Of a stretch of DNA of 64,000 bases, positions 8,511 through 17,400 are shown one piece after another. The stretch is taken from contig JAFWGQ010000058.1 in assembly GCA_017512365.1 (NCBI GenBank), positions 62,001 through 126,000 on the forward strand, read 5' to 3'. This stretch comes from Mogibacterium sp. (GTDB lineage: Bacteria > Bacillota > Clostridia > Peptostreptococcales > Anaerovoracaceae). The translations under genes and the position numbers were made by a program. The notes beneath the pieces were generated by a model. The model was not told where the DNA came from and ran no database searches. It saw only the letters and a list, made by a program, of their open reading frames with translations. Each line of letters starts with the position of its first letter. The stretch's first letter is position 1.

Positions 8511-10460
8511 ATGAAGCTGATATATTTTGACCTTTGCTCAATACCTATATTCCTGCTCATCATCTACGCCTGCTTTGTCCGCAGGATGACGACGAGCCGG
8601 GCTGAGAGACTGTTCCTCATGGTCAATGTGCTCTCGCTCATATGCGCTGTCCTGGACATCTGGATGGAATACGTAGTGAATCCGGTGCCTATCACCGAAG
8701 GGGCGGCTGCTCTCGGCATGTGGATATCATTCACATACAAGCTGCTGCACAACCTCTCGTTCGTATTCTACCTGCTGTTCGTGTTCGTCATCACGAGGAC
8801 CCTGCACAGACTGAGAAGCAGGCTGTCGAGGATCGCGGTCTGGACTCCGTTCATTGTCCTGGCGGTATTCCTCGTACAGAACTTCTTCACGCGCAATATG
8901 TTCACGGTCACGGCAGAAGGAGGCTATTCGAGAGGCCCTCTGCTGATCCTGGTATATATCGTGGCGGGCATCTACGGGTTCGCCGGCATGTTCTACACGA
9001 TCTACTGCAGAAAATACCTCGAGAACAGCAAGTGGGCGGCCCTGCTGTCCGTGTATCTTCTCATATTCGCTGCCGTGATCGCCGAATTCTTCTACCCGCG
9101 TCTGCTGGTCGAGATGTTCGCGATCGCAGTCGGCGTCCTGCTCGTGCTCAATCTGGTGATGAGGCCGGAGGAGACCATGGACGGATATGTGGTGATCAGG
9201 ACGCGGCGCGCGTATGAGAACGATCTGCGGAATTCCATCCTTTCGGGAGACAACTTCCAGATCGTCATCGTCCAGATGGAAAATGCCAGCGAGATACGCT
9301 CGTATCTCGGAGAGCACCGCTACTACACCTACATGAATGAGATAGTGGACGAGATCCGTCAGCTTTACGCGAGCAATCACATACATATCGAGATGTACTT
9401 TGAGCGTCCGGGCATAATCTATCTGATACTGGACGATCCTGACTTCGATGTGAGCAGCGTCGTATCCGTCTTCATCGAAGGCGTGTACAGCCGCACAAAG
9501 GAGTTCATGGACATGGGAGTGCAGTTCGAGCCGCGCATCTGCACCATCCGCTGCCCTGAGGAGATGGGCGACAGCAGCGAGATACTCGAGCTCGGCCGGA
9601 CCTTCACGATGCTGGGTTCTCCGGACAGGATAATATACAGCGCGAGCGAACTGAAAAAGCACCCGGACTTCAACAGCATCGTGCACATGGATGAGATACT
9701 GAACCGCGCGATGACAGAGGACAGCCTTAAGGTGCTCTACCAGCCTATCTACAATGTGAGGGAAAAGCGCTTCGACTCGGCGGAGGCTCTGTCGAGGCTG
9801 GTCGACAGGGTATACGGCACCATATCTCCGGCGCTGTTCATACCGGCAGCCGAGGCGAACGGTCTCATACTGAGTCTGGGCGAGAAGATACTGGAGTCTG
9901 TATTCAGATTCATCTCCGCGAACGATATGGATGAGCTCGGCCTTTCGACCGTAGAGATAAACCTGTCTATCGCGCAGATGCTGCAGCCTAAGCTGCCGGA
10001 GGTGCTGAGAGGGCTTCAGGAGAAGTACAGCATCGATCCTGCGCGCATCAATTTCGAGATAACGGAGTCGATGTTCGACAATCTCAGCGATGTCATCGTC
10101 CGGAACGTGGATCAGCTGAGCGAGGCGGGATACAGCTTTTCGCTCGATGACTACGGCACGGGATACTCAAGCCTCCAGAGGATGAGCAAATACCCGATGA
10201 GGCTCGTAAAGATCGACAAGTCCATGACGGACGAAGTCCTCACGGATTCAGGGAATGTCATCATGCTCAACACGATACGCATGATGCATGACATACACAA
10301 GAAGCTGGTCGTCGAGGGAGTCGAGACCGAGGACGCGAAGAACGCCGTAAGCGGCATGTCGTGCGACTACATACAGGGCTTCTACTATTCAAAGCCGCTG
10401 GCTAAAGAAGACCTGATCGAATTCCTCAGGACAAACATGCGGACGGCTGTTGTATCCTGA
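8511..10460 (+). CDS. Membrane c-di-GMP phosphodiesterase (7TM sensor, degenerate GGDEF, EAL)
   Basis: This 649-residue protein has about seven hydrophobic helices in residues 1-225, then a weak GGDEF-like region without a GGDEF motif (about 235-390), then a full EAL domain (about 400-640). The EAL domain keeps its signature (AEALSRL), EINLSIAQM, FEITES, LDDYGTGYSS, VKIDKS and VVEGVET. These are the metal and c-di-GMP ligands, so it should hydrolyse c-di-GMP. The N-terminal helices probably sense a membrane or external cue. The degenerate GGDEF part may bind GTP for control. It starts 13 bases after the dehydrogenase and its end overlaps upstream sequence of the next gene. A GGDEF cyclase is encoded at 53.1 kb. 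Confidence 0.88.
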   Translation: MKLIYFDLCSIPIFLLIIYACFVRRMTTSRAERLFLMVNVLSLICAVLDIWMEYVVNPVPITEGAAALGMWISFTYKLLHNLSFVFYLLFVFVITRTLHRLRSRLSRIAVWTPFIVLAVFLVQNFFTRNMFTVTAEGGYSRGPLLILVYIVAGIYGFAGMFYTIYCRKYLENSKWAALLSVYLLIFAAVIAEFFYPRLLVEMFAIAVGVLLVLNLVMRPEETMDGYVVIRTRRAYENDLRNSILSGDNFQIVIVQMENASEIRSYLGEHRYYTYMNEIVDEIRQLYASNHIHIEMYFERPGIIYLILDDPDFDVSSVVSVFIEGVYSRTKEFMDMGVQFEPRICTIRCPEEMGDSSEILELGRTFTMLGSPDRIIYSASELKKHPDFNSIVHMDEILNRAMTEDSLKVLYQPIYNVREKRFDSAEALSRLVDRVYGTISPALFIPAAEANGLILSLGEKILESVFRFISANDMDELGLSTVEINLSIAQMLQPKLPEVLRGLQEKYSIDPARINFEITESMFDNLSDVIVRNVDQLSEAGYSFSLDDYGTGYSSLQRMSKYPMRLVKIDKSMTDEVLTDSGNVIMLNTIRMMHDIHKKLVVEGVETEDAKNAVSGMSCDYIQGFYYSKPLAKEDLIEFLRTNMRTAVVS

Positions 10461-10485
10461 AGGGAAAAAGGGGGTGATGAGAGAA

Positions 10486-10818
10486 ATGAAAAAGTTGATA
10501 ACTGTCATGATCATATGCGTGTGCGTGCTCATGCTGGCCGCATGCGGCGGAGGCGGCAGCAAGGCCTCCGCGTACAGGGTGATCACGAGCGACGAATCGG
10601 GGGCTCCCGTGGAGGGAGTGAACCTGCAGTTCTGCTCTGACGAGATGTGCCAGATGGGAGAGACCGGAGCGGACGGGACAGCCGTCTTCGAGGTCAGCGA
10701 GGGAGCCTATACGGTCAAGGTCTTCAGCGTGCCTGAGGGCTATGCCGAAGACAAGACGGAGTATCAGGCGCCTGAGACCTACGGTGACATCAATATCACG
10801 TTAAAAGCGGCAGAGTAG
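10486..10818 (+). CDS. Small lipoprotein with carboxypeptidase-regulatory/Ig-like domain
   Basis: This is a 110-residue secreted protein. The signal peptide MKKLITVMIICVCVLMLAAC ends in a lipobox with Cys20, so it should be lipid-anchored outside the membrane. The mature part (VITSDESGAPVEGVNLQFC, GADGTAVFEVSEGAYTVKV) has the prealbumin-like/CarboxypepD-regulatory fold pattern and two further cysteines (near 52 and 57) that could form a redox-active disulfide. The C-terminal region of the next protein (TlpA) has a similar 'tvkvlrvPdG' pattern, suggesting the two are partners. The ribosome site AGGGGGTGAT favours ATG 10486 over an earlier ATG at 10477. Confidence 0.7.
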   Translation: MKKLITVMIICVCVLMLAACGGGGSKASAYRVITSDESGAPVEGVNLQFCSDEMCQMGETGADGTAVFEVSEGAYTVKVFSVPEGYAEDKTEYQAPETYGDINITLKAAE

Positions 10819-10833
10819 ACCGGAGGTTTGACC

Positions 10834-11679
10834 ATGGATCAGAAAGAAACGAAGAAAAAAAGAGGCGGATGTCTGAAGGTCGCTCTTATCGTACTGCTTG
10901 CTCTGGTACTGCTGATCGCCGCCGCAGTGTTCATATGGTACAAGGTGAATGAGGACAAGATCAGGGCAGTACAGACGGAAAGGAACACGACCACATGCAC
11001 GGGCATGACGATGCCGGATTTTGAGGCTGTCACTACGGACGGTGAGAAAGTCTCGCTCAGCAGTCTCATGGACGGCAGGGACGTTACGGTCGTCGTGCTC
11101 TTCGCGACATGGTGCGGCCCGTGCGAGAAAGAGTTCCCTTTCATGGATGAGGTCTATAAGAAATATCAGGACAAAATGTCGATGATCGCGCTCGACGTAG
11201 ACTCCCTCGACAGCGATAAATCTGCCAAAGAATACGCCGACTCACACGGTCTGTCGTTCCCTGTAGCCTATTACCCGGACGGAAGCATCGGAAGCATAAA
11301 GGCAACGGCATATCCGACGACGCTGGTCGTCGACAGGAACGGAAAGATAGGCATGCACAGGATCGGATCCATGCCTGATGAAGAGATCTTCGAAAAGATA
11401 GTGACGCAGTTCATGGGCGATGACTATCAGGAGACTCAGGTCGGATACTACACGTTCGCCGGGCCTCCGGGAACCGAATTCAGCCTGACTGACGAGGACG
11501 GCAATGAGTCCACGTACACTGTCGGAGAAGACAGCAAGTGCGATGTGCTCACCGACAAGCCTCACGATTTCAAGGTCAAGGTCCTGAGGGTGCCTGATGG
11601 CGGCGAGATAGACGGCGAAGGCGAGATGCAGAGCGGCGTAGGCTCGACTATCGTCATACTCCCTGTCAAAAAGAAGTGA
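10834..11679 (+). CDS. Membrane-anchored TlpA-type thiol-disulfide oxidoreductase
   Basis: This 281-residue protein has a lysine-rich start, one membrane helix (about 13-36) and an extracytoplasmic thioredoxin fold with the active site ATWCGPCEKEFP, then a Pro loop (ATAYPTTLVVDRNGKIG). The last 80 residues form an extra domain with a 'fKVKVLRVPDGGEIDG' pattern like the Ig-type domain of the preceding lipoprotein. TlpA proteins reduce or exchange disulfides of exported proteins. GGAGG (10822-10826) precedes ATG 10834. It lies in a four-gene redox operon, and the polyferredoxin-TlpA protein downstream may supply electrons; that link is inference. Confidence 0.85.
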   Translation: MDQKETKKKRGGCLKVALIVLLALVLLIAAAVFIWYKVNEDKIRAVQTERNTTTCTGMTMPDFEAVTTDGEKVSLSSLMDGRDVTVVVLFATWCGPCEKEFPFMDEVYKKYQDKMSMIALDVDSLDSDKSAKEYADSHGLSFPVAYYPDGSIGSIKATAYPTTLVVDRNGKIGMHRIGSMPDEEIFEKIVTQFMGDDYQETQVGYYTFAGPPGTEFSLTDEDGNESTYTVGEDSKCDVLTDKPHDFKVKVLRVPDGGEIDGEGEMQSGVGSTIVILPVKKK

Positions 11680-11708
11680 CGGATCCTTGACAGATCAGGA
11701 GTTCGGGA

Positions 11709-12176
11709 ATGGATAAGAAGAAAATGCTCCTGTATGTTCAGGCGGCGCTCTGCGTCCTGTGGGCGGTCCTGATGGCTGCCGCGGCAGTGCGGATATACAG
11801 CGAGGGTATCGCGTATCAGGCGCAGGGGCATCCTGAAGCATGGATATATACAAGAGAAAAAGCGGCGGCGGCGATCGGCAGATACCTGCCGCTGCTTTTG
11901 CTTGCGGTGATCACGAACATCGCCTGCGCTGTCACGGGGGCCCGTGACGGAAGGCAGGACGAGCCCGCCGCCGATCCGGCGCTGATAAACCTGTACAAAA
12001 AGGAACGCGAGGACGCCCCGGCCGGGGCCGCGGATCCGCGAAGGCTCAGGGCGGCCAGAGCGGCGGTGCTCATCATCGCCGTGCTCTTTGTCATCGCCGG
12101 GATACTGAACGGGAGCATGGAGGACATGTTCATCAAAGCTGTCAACATATGTTCGGAGTGCATAGGTCTTGGGTAA
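11709..12176 (+). CDS. CD1871A-family CXXC membrane protein
   Basis: This 155-residue protein has an N-terminal helix (about 6-26), a second helix (about 58-77), a charged cytoplasmic loop and a third helix, ending in the motif VNICSECIGLG. Short proteins ending in NxCxxCIGLG are known as the CD1871A family (named after a Clostridioides difficile protein) and occur next to membrane 4Fe-4S/TlpA genes, as here. This copy is longer than the family norm because of the extra N-terminal part. Function is unknown; the terminal CxxC could be a thiol relay for the two TlpA domains. Its stop overlaps the next start by 8 bases. Confidence 0.72.
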   Translation: MDKKKMLLYVQAALCVLWAVLMAAAAVRIYSEGIAYQAQGHPEAWIYTREKAAAAIGRYLPLLLLAVITNIACAVTGARDGRQDEPAADPALINLYKKEREDAPAGAADPRRLRAARAAVLIIAVLFVIAGILNGSMEDMFIKAVNICSECIGLG

Positions 12177-13611
12177 GCATAAACGCAAACTGATACAGCT
12201 GTATTCGGCTGTCCTGTACAACGCCTGTGCGAAGGGCTTCATAAAGGGAGAGATATATACCGGCAGGACCAAGATCATGTGCGTGCCGGGCCTCAATTGC
12301 TACTCGTGTCCCGCCGCGGTGGGAGCCTGCCCTCTCGGCTCGCTCCAGAACGCTCTCGCGTCGTCAGAAAACCGCGCGGGCTTTTACGTCTTCGGCATCA
12401 TCATGCTCTGGGGGCTCATGCTCGGACGCACGATATGCGGCTGGCTGTGTCCTTTCGGCCTCATACAGGAGCTGCTGCATAAGATCCCTGTTCACAAGAT
12501 AAAGAAAAACGGAGCGACACGCGCTCTGACATATCTCAAGTACGTGATCCTTACGGTATTCGCTGCTGCCGTGCCTCTCTGGTTCGGACTGAGGGAAGGA
12601 AGGGCGGTCCCGGGCTTCTGCAAGTACATCTGTCCGGCAGGCACACTTGAGGGTGCCATAGGCCTTCTTTCGAATCCTTCAAACGAGAGCTTCTTCGGGA
12701 TGCTCGGCGCGTTCTTTACCGCGAAATTCGTGATCCTGATGATCATCGGTCTGGCCTGCGTGTTCTGCTACCGTTCGTTCTGCAGGTTCCTGTGTCCTCT
12801 CGGCGCCATATACGGCATGTTCAACAGGATCGCTCTCACAGGCGTAAAGGTCGACGCGGACCGCTGCACGCACTGCGGCGCATGCGCCATGAAGTGCAGG
12901 ATGGACATCCGGCATGTCGGCGACCGCGAATGCATCAGCTGTGCGGAATGCGTGGACGTCTGCAGCCAGGGGGCGATATCTCTGAGGGCGGGGAGGATCA
13001 CGCTCATCGCGCCTGAGAAGGACCGCGAAGACGGCGGAGCGGATCACGCGGCGAAGAGGGAGCGCGGCAGACGCATTGCCGGCGGCGTAGCCCTGGCGGT
13101 ACTTGTCTTTGCTCTTCTCTGGTACAACGTGCTCGACAGGTCCGGAGAGACAGGACCGGACAGGCCGGCAGGAGCGTACGGTCACGAGGCGGGAGATGAG
13201 CTTGAGGATTTCACGATAGAATGCCTCGACGGGAGCACGTTCAGTCTCGCGGACACGCGCGGCAGGGTCGTCTTCATCAATCTCTGGGCGACCTACTGCG
13301 GACCGTGCGTAGAGGAACTTCCGTACTTCAACGATCTCGCCGGAGAGCATCCGGACGACGTGACGGTGCTCGCCGTGCACAATCCGATGTCGAAGGACGA
13401 CATCCCGGCCTATCTGGCGGACAAGGGCTGGGACGATCTGCGCTTTGCACTTGACACAAAGGACAAACTGGTATGGAATACCGTCGGAGGAGGCGCGGCC
13501 ATGCCTCAGACGATAGTCCTCGACCGGAACGGGAAGGTCATATACAATCAGGCCGGCAGGGTCACGCCTGAGCTGCTGGCTGGTCTGTACGAACAGGCCG
13601 TGGGTTTGTGA
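12169..13611 (+). CDS. Membrane 4Fe-4S polyferredoxin (NapH/CcoG-like) fused to a TlpA thioredoxin domain
   Basis: This 480-residue fusion has an N-terminal half with multiple helices and Cys-rich loops (CYSCPAAVGACPLG, GWLCPFG, CRFLCPLG), as in NapH-type quinol/ferredoxin membrane proteins. Two cluster-binding motifs follow, CTHCGACAMKC (233-243) and CISCAECVDVC (255-265). After one more helix (about 303-320) comes a thioredoxin domain with WATYCGPC (373-380). The layout suggests electrons pass from cytoplasmic iron-sulfur clusters across the membrane to an external thiol. The start is a TTG overlapping the previous gene, with GGAG 11 bases upstream. The C-terminal fusion to TlpA is the unusual part. 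Confidence 0.85.
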   Translation: MGKHKRKLIQLYSAVLYNACAKGFIKGEIYTGRTKIMCVPGLNCYSCPAAVGACPLGSLQNALASSENRAGFYVFGIIMLWGLMLGRTICGWLCPFGLIQELLHKIPVHKIKKNGATRALTYLKYVILTVFAAAVPLWFGLREGRAVPGFCKYICPAGTLEGAIGLLSNPSNESFFGMLGAFFTAKFVILMIIGLACVFCYRSFCRFLCPLGAIYGMFNRIALTGVKVDADRCTHCGACAMKCRMDIRHVGDRECISCAECVDVCSQGAISLRAGRITLIAPEKDREDGGADHAAKRERGRRIAGGVALAVLVFALLWYNVLDRSGETGPDRPAGAYGHEAGDELEDFTIECLDGSTFSLADTRGRVVFINLWATYCGPCVEELPYFNDLAGEHPDDVTVLAVHNPMSKDDIPAYLADKGWDDLRFALDTKDKLVWNTVGGGAAMPQTIVLDRNGKVIYNQAGRVTPELLAGLYEQAVGL

Positions 13612-13617
13612 TACAAT
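13612..13617 (+). promoter_or_regulatory. Candidate -10 box of the sirtuin gene
   Basis: TACAAT lies right after the stop of the redox operon and 44 bases before the sirtuin ATG. No clear -35 box is seen. Confidence 0.4.
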
Positions 13618-13660
13618 ACAGGTGGTAATTTTAAGAGACGACAGATTCGAGGTGACGGCC

Positions 13661-14395
13661 ATGACAGATGAGATCAGGGAATTGAAGAAGATAATAGACG
13701 AAAGCAGAAACATCGTGTTCTTCGGAGGCGCAGGGGTGTCGACAGAAAGCGGCATCCCGGACTTCAGAAGCGCGAACGGACTGTATAATCAGGATCTGGG
13801 GAGGACGGTATCGCCGGAGGAGATGATCTCGCATACCTTCTACGTGAAGCATCCGGACCAGTTCTTCGAGTTCTACCGGGACAAGCTGATCTATGAGAAC
13901 GCAGAGCCGAACAACTGCCACAAGGCGCTTGCAGAGCTCGAAAAGCAGGGAAAGGTGAGCGCGATAGTGACTCAGAACATCGACGGCCTGCACCAGAAGG
14001 CGGGCAGCAAGGTGGTATGGGAGCTGCACGGGTCGGTGCTCAGGAACTACTGCGAGAACTGCCGCGCGTTCTACGATGTGAGCAAGATAATAAACAGCGA
14101 GGGCGTTCCGACATGCGACAAGTGCGGCGGCAGGGTAAAGCCTGATGTCGTGCTTTATGAAGAGGGACTCGACGACAGGGTCGTCAGCGGCGCGATCGAT
14201 TCGATCTCGCATGCAGATACCCTGATAGTCGGCGGCACTACGCTCATCGTGTATCCGGCGGCGGGACTTATCCACTATTTCCACGGAAAGAAGCTCGTTC
14301 TCATCAACATGAGTGCGACGAGCGCCGACAGCGGAGCAGACCTCGTCATCCGCGAGCCTATCGGAGAGGTCTTCCGCCGGGTCATGGGCTGGTAA
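13661..14395 (+). CDS. cobB: NAD-dependent protein deacylase, Sir2 family
   Basis: This 244-residue sirtuin removes acyl groups from lysines at the expense of NAD. The NAD motif GAGVSTESGIPDFRS, the TQNIDGLHQKAGS motif and the catalytic His in ELHGS are all present. Two cysteine pairs (YCENC and TCDKC) bind the structural zinc, and GGTTLIVYPAA closes the site. GAGGTGA (13649-13655) precedes ATG 13661; a longer upstream extension is possible but overlaps the promoter. It stands alone, with its own -10 box. The acyl preference cannot be read from the sequence. Confidence 0.93.
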   Translation: MTDEIRELKKIIDESRNIVFFGGAGVSTESGIPDFRSANGLYNQDLGRTVSPEEMISHTFYVKHPDQFFEFYRDKLIYENAEPNNCHKALAELEKQGKVSAIVTQNIDGLHQKAGSKVVWELHGSVLRNYCENCRAFYDVSKIINSEGVPTCDKCGGRVKPDVVLYEEGLDDRVVSGAIDSISHADTLIVGGTTLIVYPAAGLIHYFHGKKLVLINMSATSADSGADLVIREPIGEVFRRVMGW

Positions 14396-14437
14396 ATATC
14401 CATAAGCGCATGCAGCAGCTTTCAAATCTGAACATTC

Positions 14438-14443
14438 TATACT
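14438..14443 (+). promoter_or_regulatory. Candidate -10 box of the InlB-repeat protein gene
   Basis: TATACT is 24 bases upstream of ATG 14467, with GAGAGG (14451-14456) as ribosome site. No convincing -35 hexamer was seen. Confidence 0.45.
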
Positions 14444-14466
14444 GAAAAAAGAGAGGTCTTCCTGAC

Positions 14467-17400
14467 ATGAGGATTCAATTAAGAAGAACTGTATTACTCG
14501 CCGTGTTTGCCTTCGCGTTCGTGATGGCGTTTTCCGTGTGCACATATACGGCACACGCCGATGTAGTTGTCGTGAAAGGCGAAAGCCAGGTGGCGAATGC
14601 CCAGACCTTTGCGGATGCTGTCGAAGCAGTTAACAGCGCTTCGAATATCAAAGACGGGGACAGCGTCACATTCAGGATCGAAGGGAACACATACCCCGGG
14701 AATGCGCCTGAATTTGACAAGAGGATAAAACTGGAGATCCACGGAGTGCTGGATAATGATGATATCGTAAAACGCGGGAATGAAAGCGTCAACATCAGCA
14801 ATGCGGCATCGGTGGAGATCCGTGACCTCGATTTCTACTGCGATGTTTTTATCGATGACAGCATGAAGGCTTCAGATGTCAGTATCAAAAGGGTCAATTC
14901 CTACGGAAGGCTCGAGATCAGAAATGCGGGGTCTTGTTCGATCGACGGTACCCGGGAGGGCGGATCTAGGAGCAAAGTGCAGGAACTCAAGGTCCTCGGC
15001 AGCACGGGCAGCAAAGTAAAGGTGTCCGTGATCAAGGGCATTGAGGCAGAAGAAAAAGGTGACTACTATCCGGGATATGAAATAAGCTGCGCCGAATGCG
15101 GCGAAATAAGCAATATCAATATAGACAACAACCAGCTGGTACTGGAACATGCCAGGGTCAGGAAGTTGAGCAATGTCGATATAACTTATAATAAAGGCAT
15201 TTCATCATACGCTGACGTTCATACGACCGCTTTTGTCATGTGGGACTCCCTGATCGATCTCATGGAGAACTGCACGATCATAGCCAACCAGCCCAATACT
15301 TCGGAGTACAACATCAGAGGCAGAGCGTTTCTCGCGGATACAACTACGCTTACTTCACCGGATAAAGCGGTAGGCACGATGAAGAACTGCATAATATACG
15401 GGCCATATACCGGTATGGAGCTGCGTAACTACAAATGCAGTATAGGTACGATCGACAGCTGCGTCATAGCAAGTAAAGTAACCGCTATCCTGAATCCGGC
15501 TCTCGGTATCTTCTTCACCGCCGCCAATATAGACAATATTACGGGAGATACGGTGATCTTCAGCTTGCTTGATTCTCCGATCTATTTTGAGGGAACCTGC
15601 AATATCGAATCTGAACTGGAGGCGGCTGACGGAGCGACTGTAGGAAACGTCAGGATAGGAACGGATTCAGGAAAAGCTCTTTTCAACGGTAAAGATGCGA
15701 ATCTTCCTGACGGTTATTCATGGAGAAATACCGAAAGCATATACACCAAGAAGGTAACACCGGCAAAGCTGAGACCGTATTTCACATATGATCACGCAGT
15801 CTTCAACTACATCTCCTACAAGTGCAGGATCACCTACCACGAAGGGGCCGGAACGAAGAAACCGGGTTATGACAAGTACTATCAGTCAGAGGTCGACGGC
15901 GGCTCATATTTCACGGTAAAAGGATTTAACAGTGACTATATATCGGGCGTTGATCCTGAAGTGGTTCCCGATCCAATGCAGTGGAGATATGATCCTAAGG
16001 GCGGAGTACCTGATGTAGAAGAGCGTCTGGCTCTGCGCGCAGATAAGAAGAGCTATGATTTTTACCCGAATTATGATTTTAACTCCATGTACAAGGTGGA
16101 GTTTGTGACCGGCGCCGGATCAAAGGTCGAGACACAGCAGGTATTCAATGACAATGTTCCAAGGAAGCCGGAAGAACCGACACGTCCGGGAGCAGTATTT
16201 GATGGCTGGTACCTTGATGCGGGCTGCACCCAGCGATACGACTTCAGTGAGTCCCTGGTTGGGAGTGTGGATGCTGAGAGAACAGTGAAGCTCTACGCCA
16301 AATGGGAGCTCAAGGATTGCAAGGTGACCTTCAACACGGTCAAAAACGGCGGCAGACCTGAGGAACAGCAGACAGTTACCGTGAAATGGGGGTCTAAGGT
16401 CACAAAGCCGGGAAATGATCCTGTATACAGTGAAGGGTCAGCCTACAAGCATTTCACCGGCTGGTACAAAACAGCCGGAGGAACGACGGAGTTCAATTTC
16501 GATACTGAGATCAAGGCGGACACCACTATTTACGCCTGCTTCGAATACAATCATTCTACGGTCACCATCAATATGGACGGCGGAAGCGTGCCGGATCTCA
16601 ATGCTCCGTGGGTCAGGAATTCCGCAGGCAACATAGTCTACAGAGGAAAGGTAGACGACCAGATCTCATATCCGTGGGACAGCTGGTATTCGTCTGATGA
16701 GCCGAGAAAGGACCACTATGATTACGGAGGGGTCTATCAGGACTCGACTTTCACAAAGCCTGTCAGGTTCGAGGACAGAGTGTTCTGGGTACCTCCTACG
16801 ACGACGTATTATGTGAAGTTCGTGCCGAAGGATTACACTGTCAGGTATTATGACGTTTCATATTCCGAGTACAAGAAGGATACGAGCATCAAGCCGATAA
16901 AGGAGGAGTCGCTGCCTTACGGAAGCGATATAACCTATGTACCTGAGGACTGCTCAGACCGCTTCTCAGAGTGGAATCCGTATACATACAGCTATAACTC
17001 GGGATTCAGCCACATCGATAACTGGGACGGCAAGGTCGCAGGCATGGAGATGGGGCTCTTCATGAAGGAGAACCCGAAGATCATATTCCACAGCGATATC
17101 GCCGGGACCAGGGTCCTGGAGAGGGTATACGTCAGGAAGGGGACAAGCCTTGACGGCTACGCTGACAGGAAAGCAGAGCAGGCAGACTACAACTTCGTCG
17201 GCTGGACCACAAAGCCTAAGACCGACGGCGAGTACAGTTACAAGGAGACGCTGCCTGATGCTGAGAAGGACGAAGATGACCGCGAGAAGTATCCGTATGT
17301 AGGCTTCTTTGACTTCAGCGGCAGCATGCCGGCCGGAGACATCAACCTGTATCCTGTACTTGTGAGAGACAGGCTGAGGGTGAACCTTAACACTAATGGA

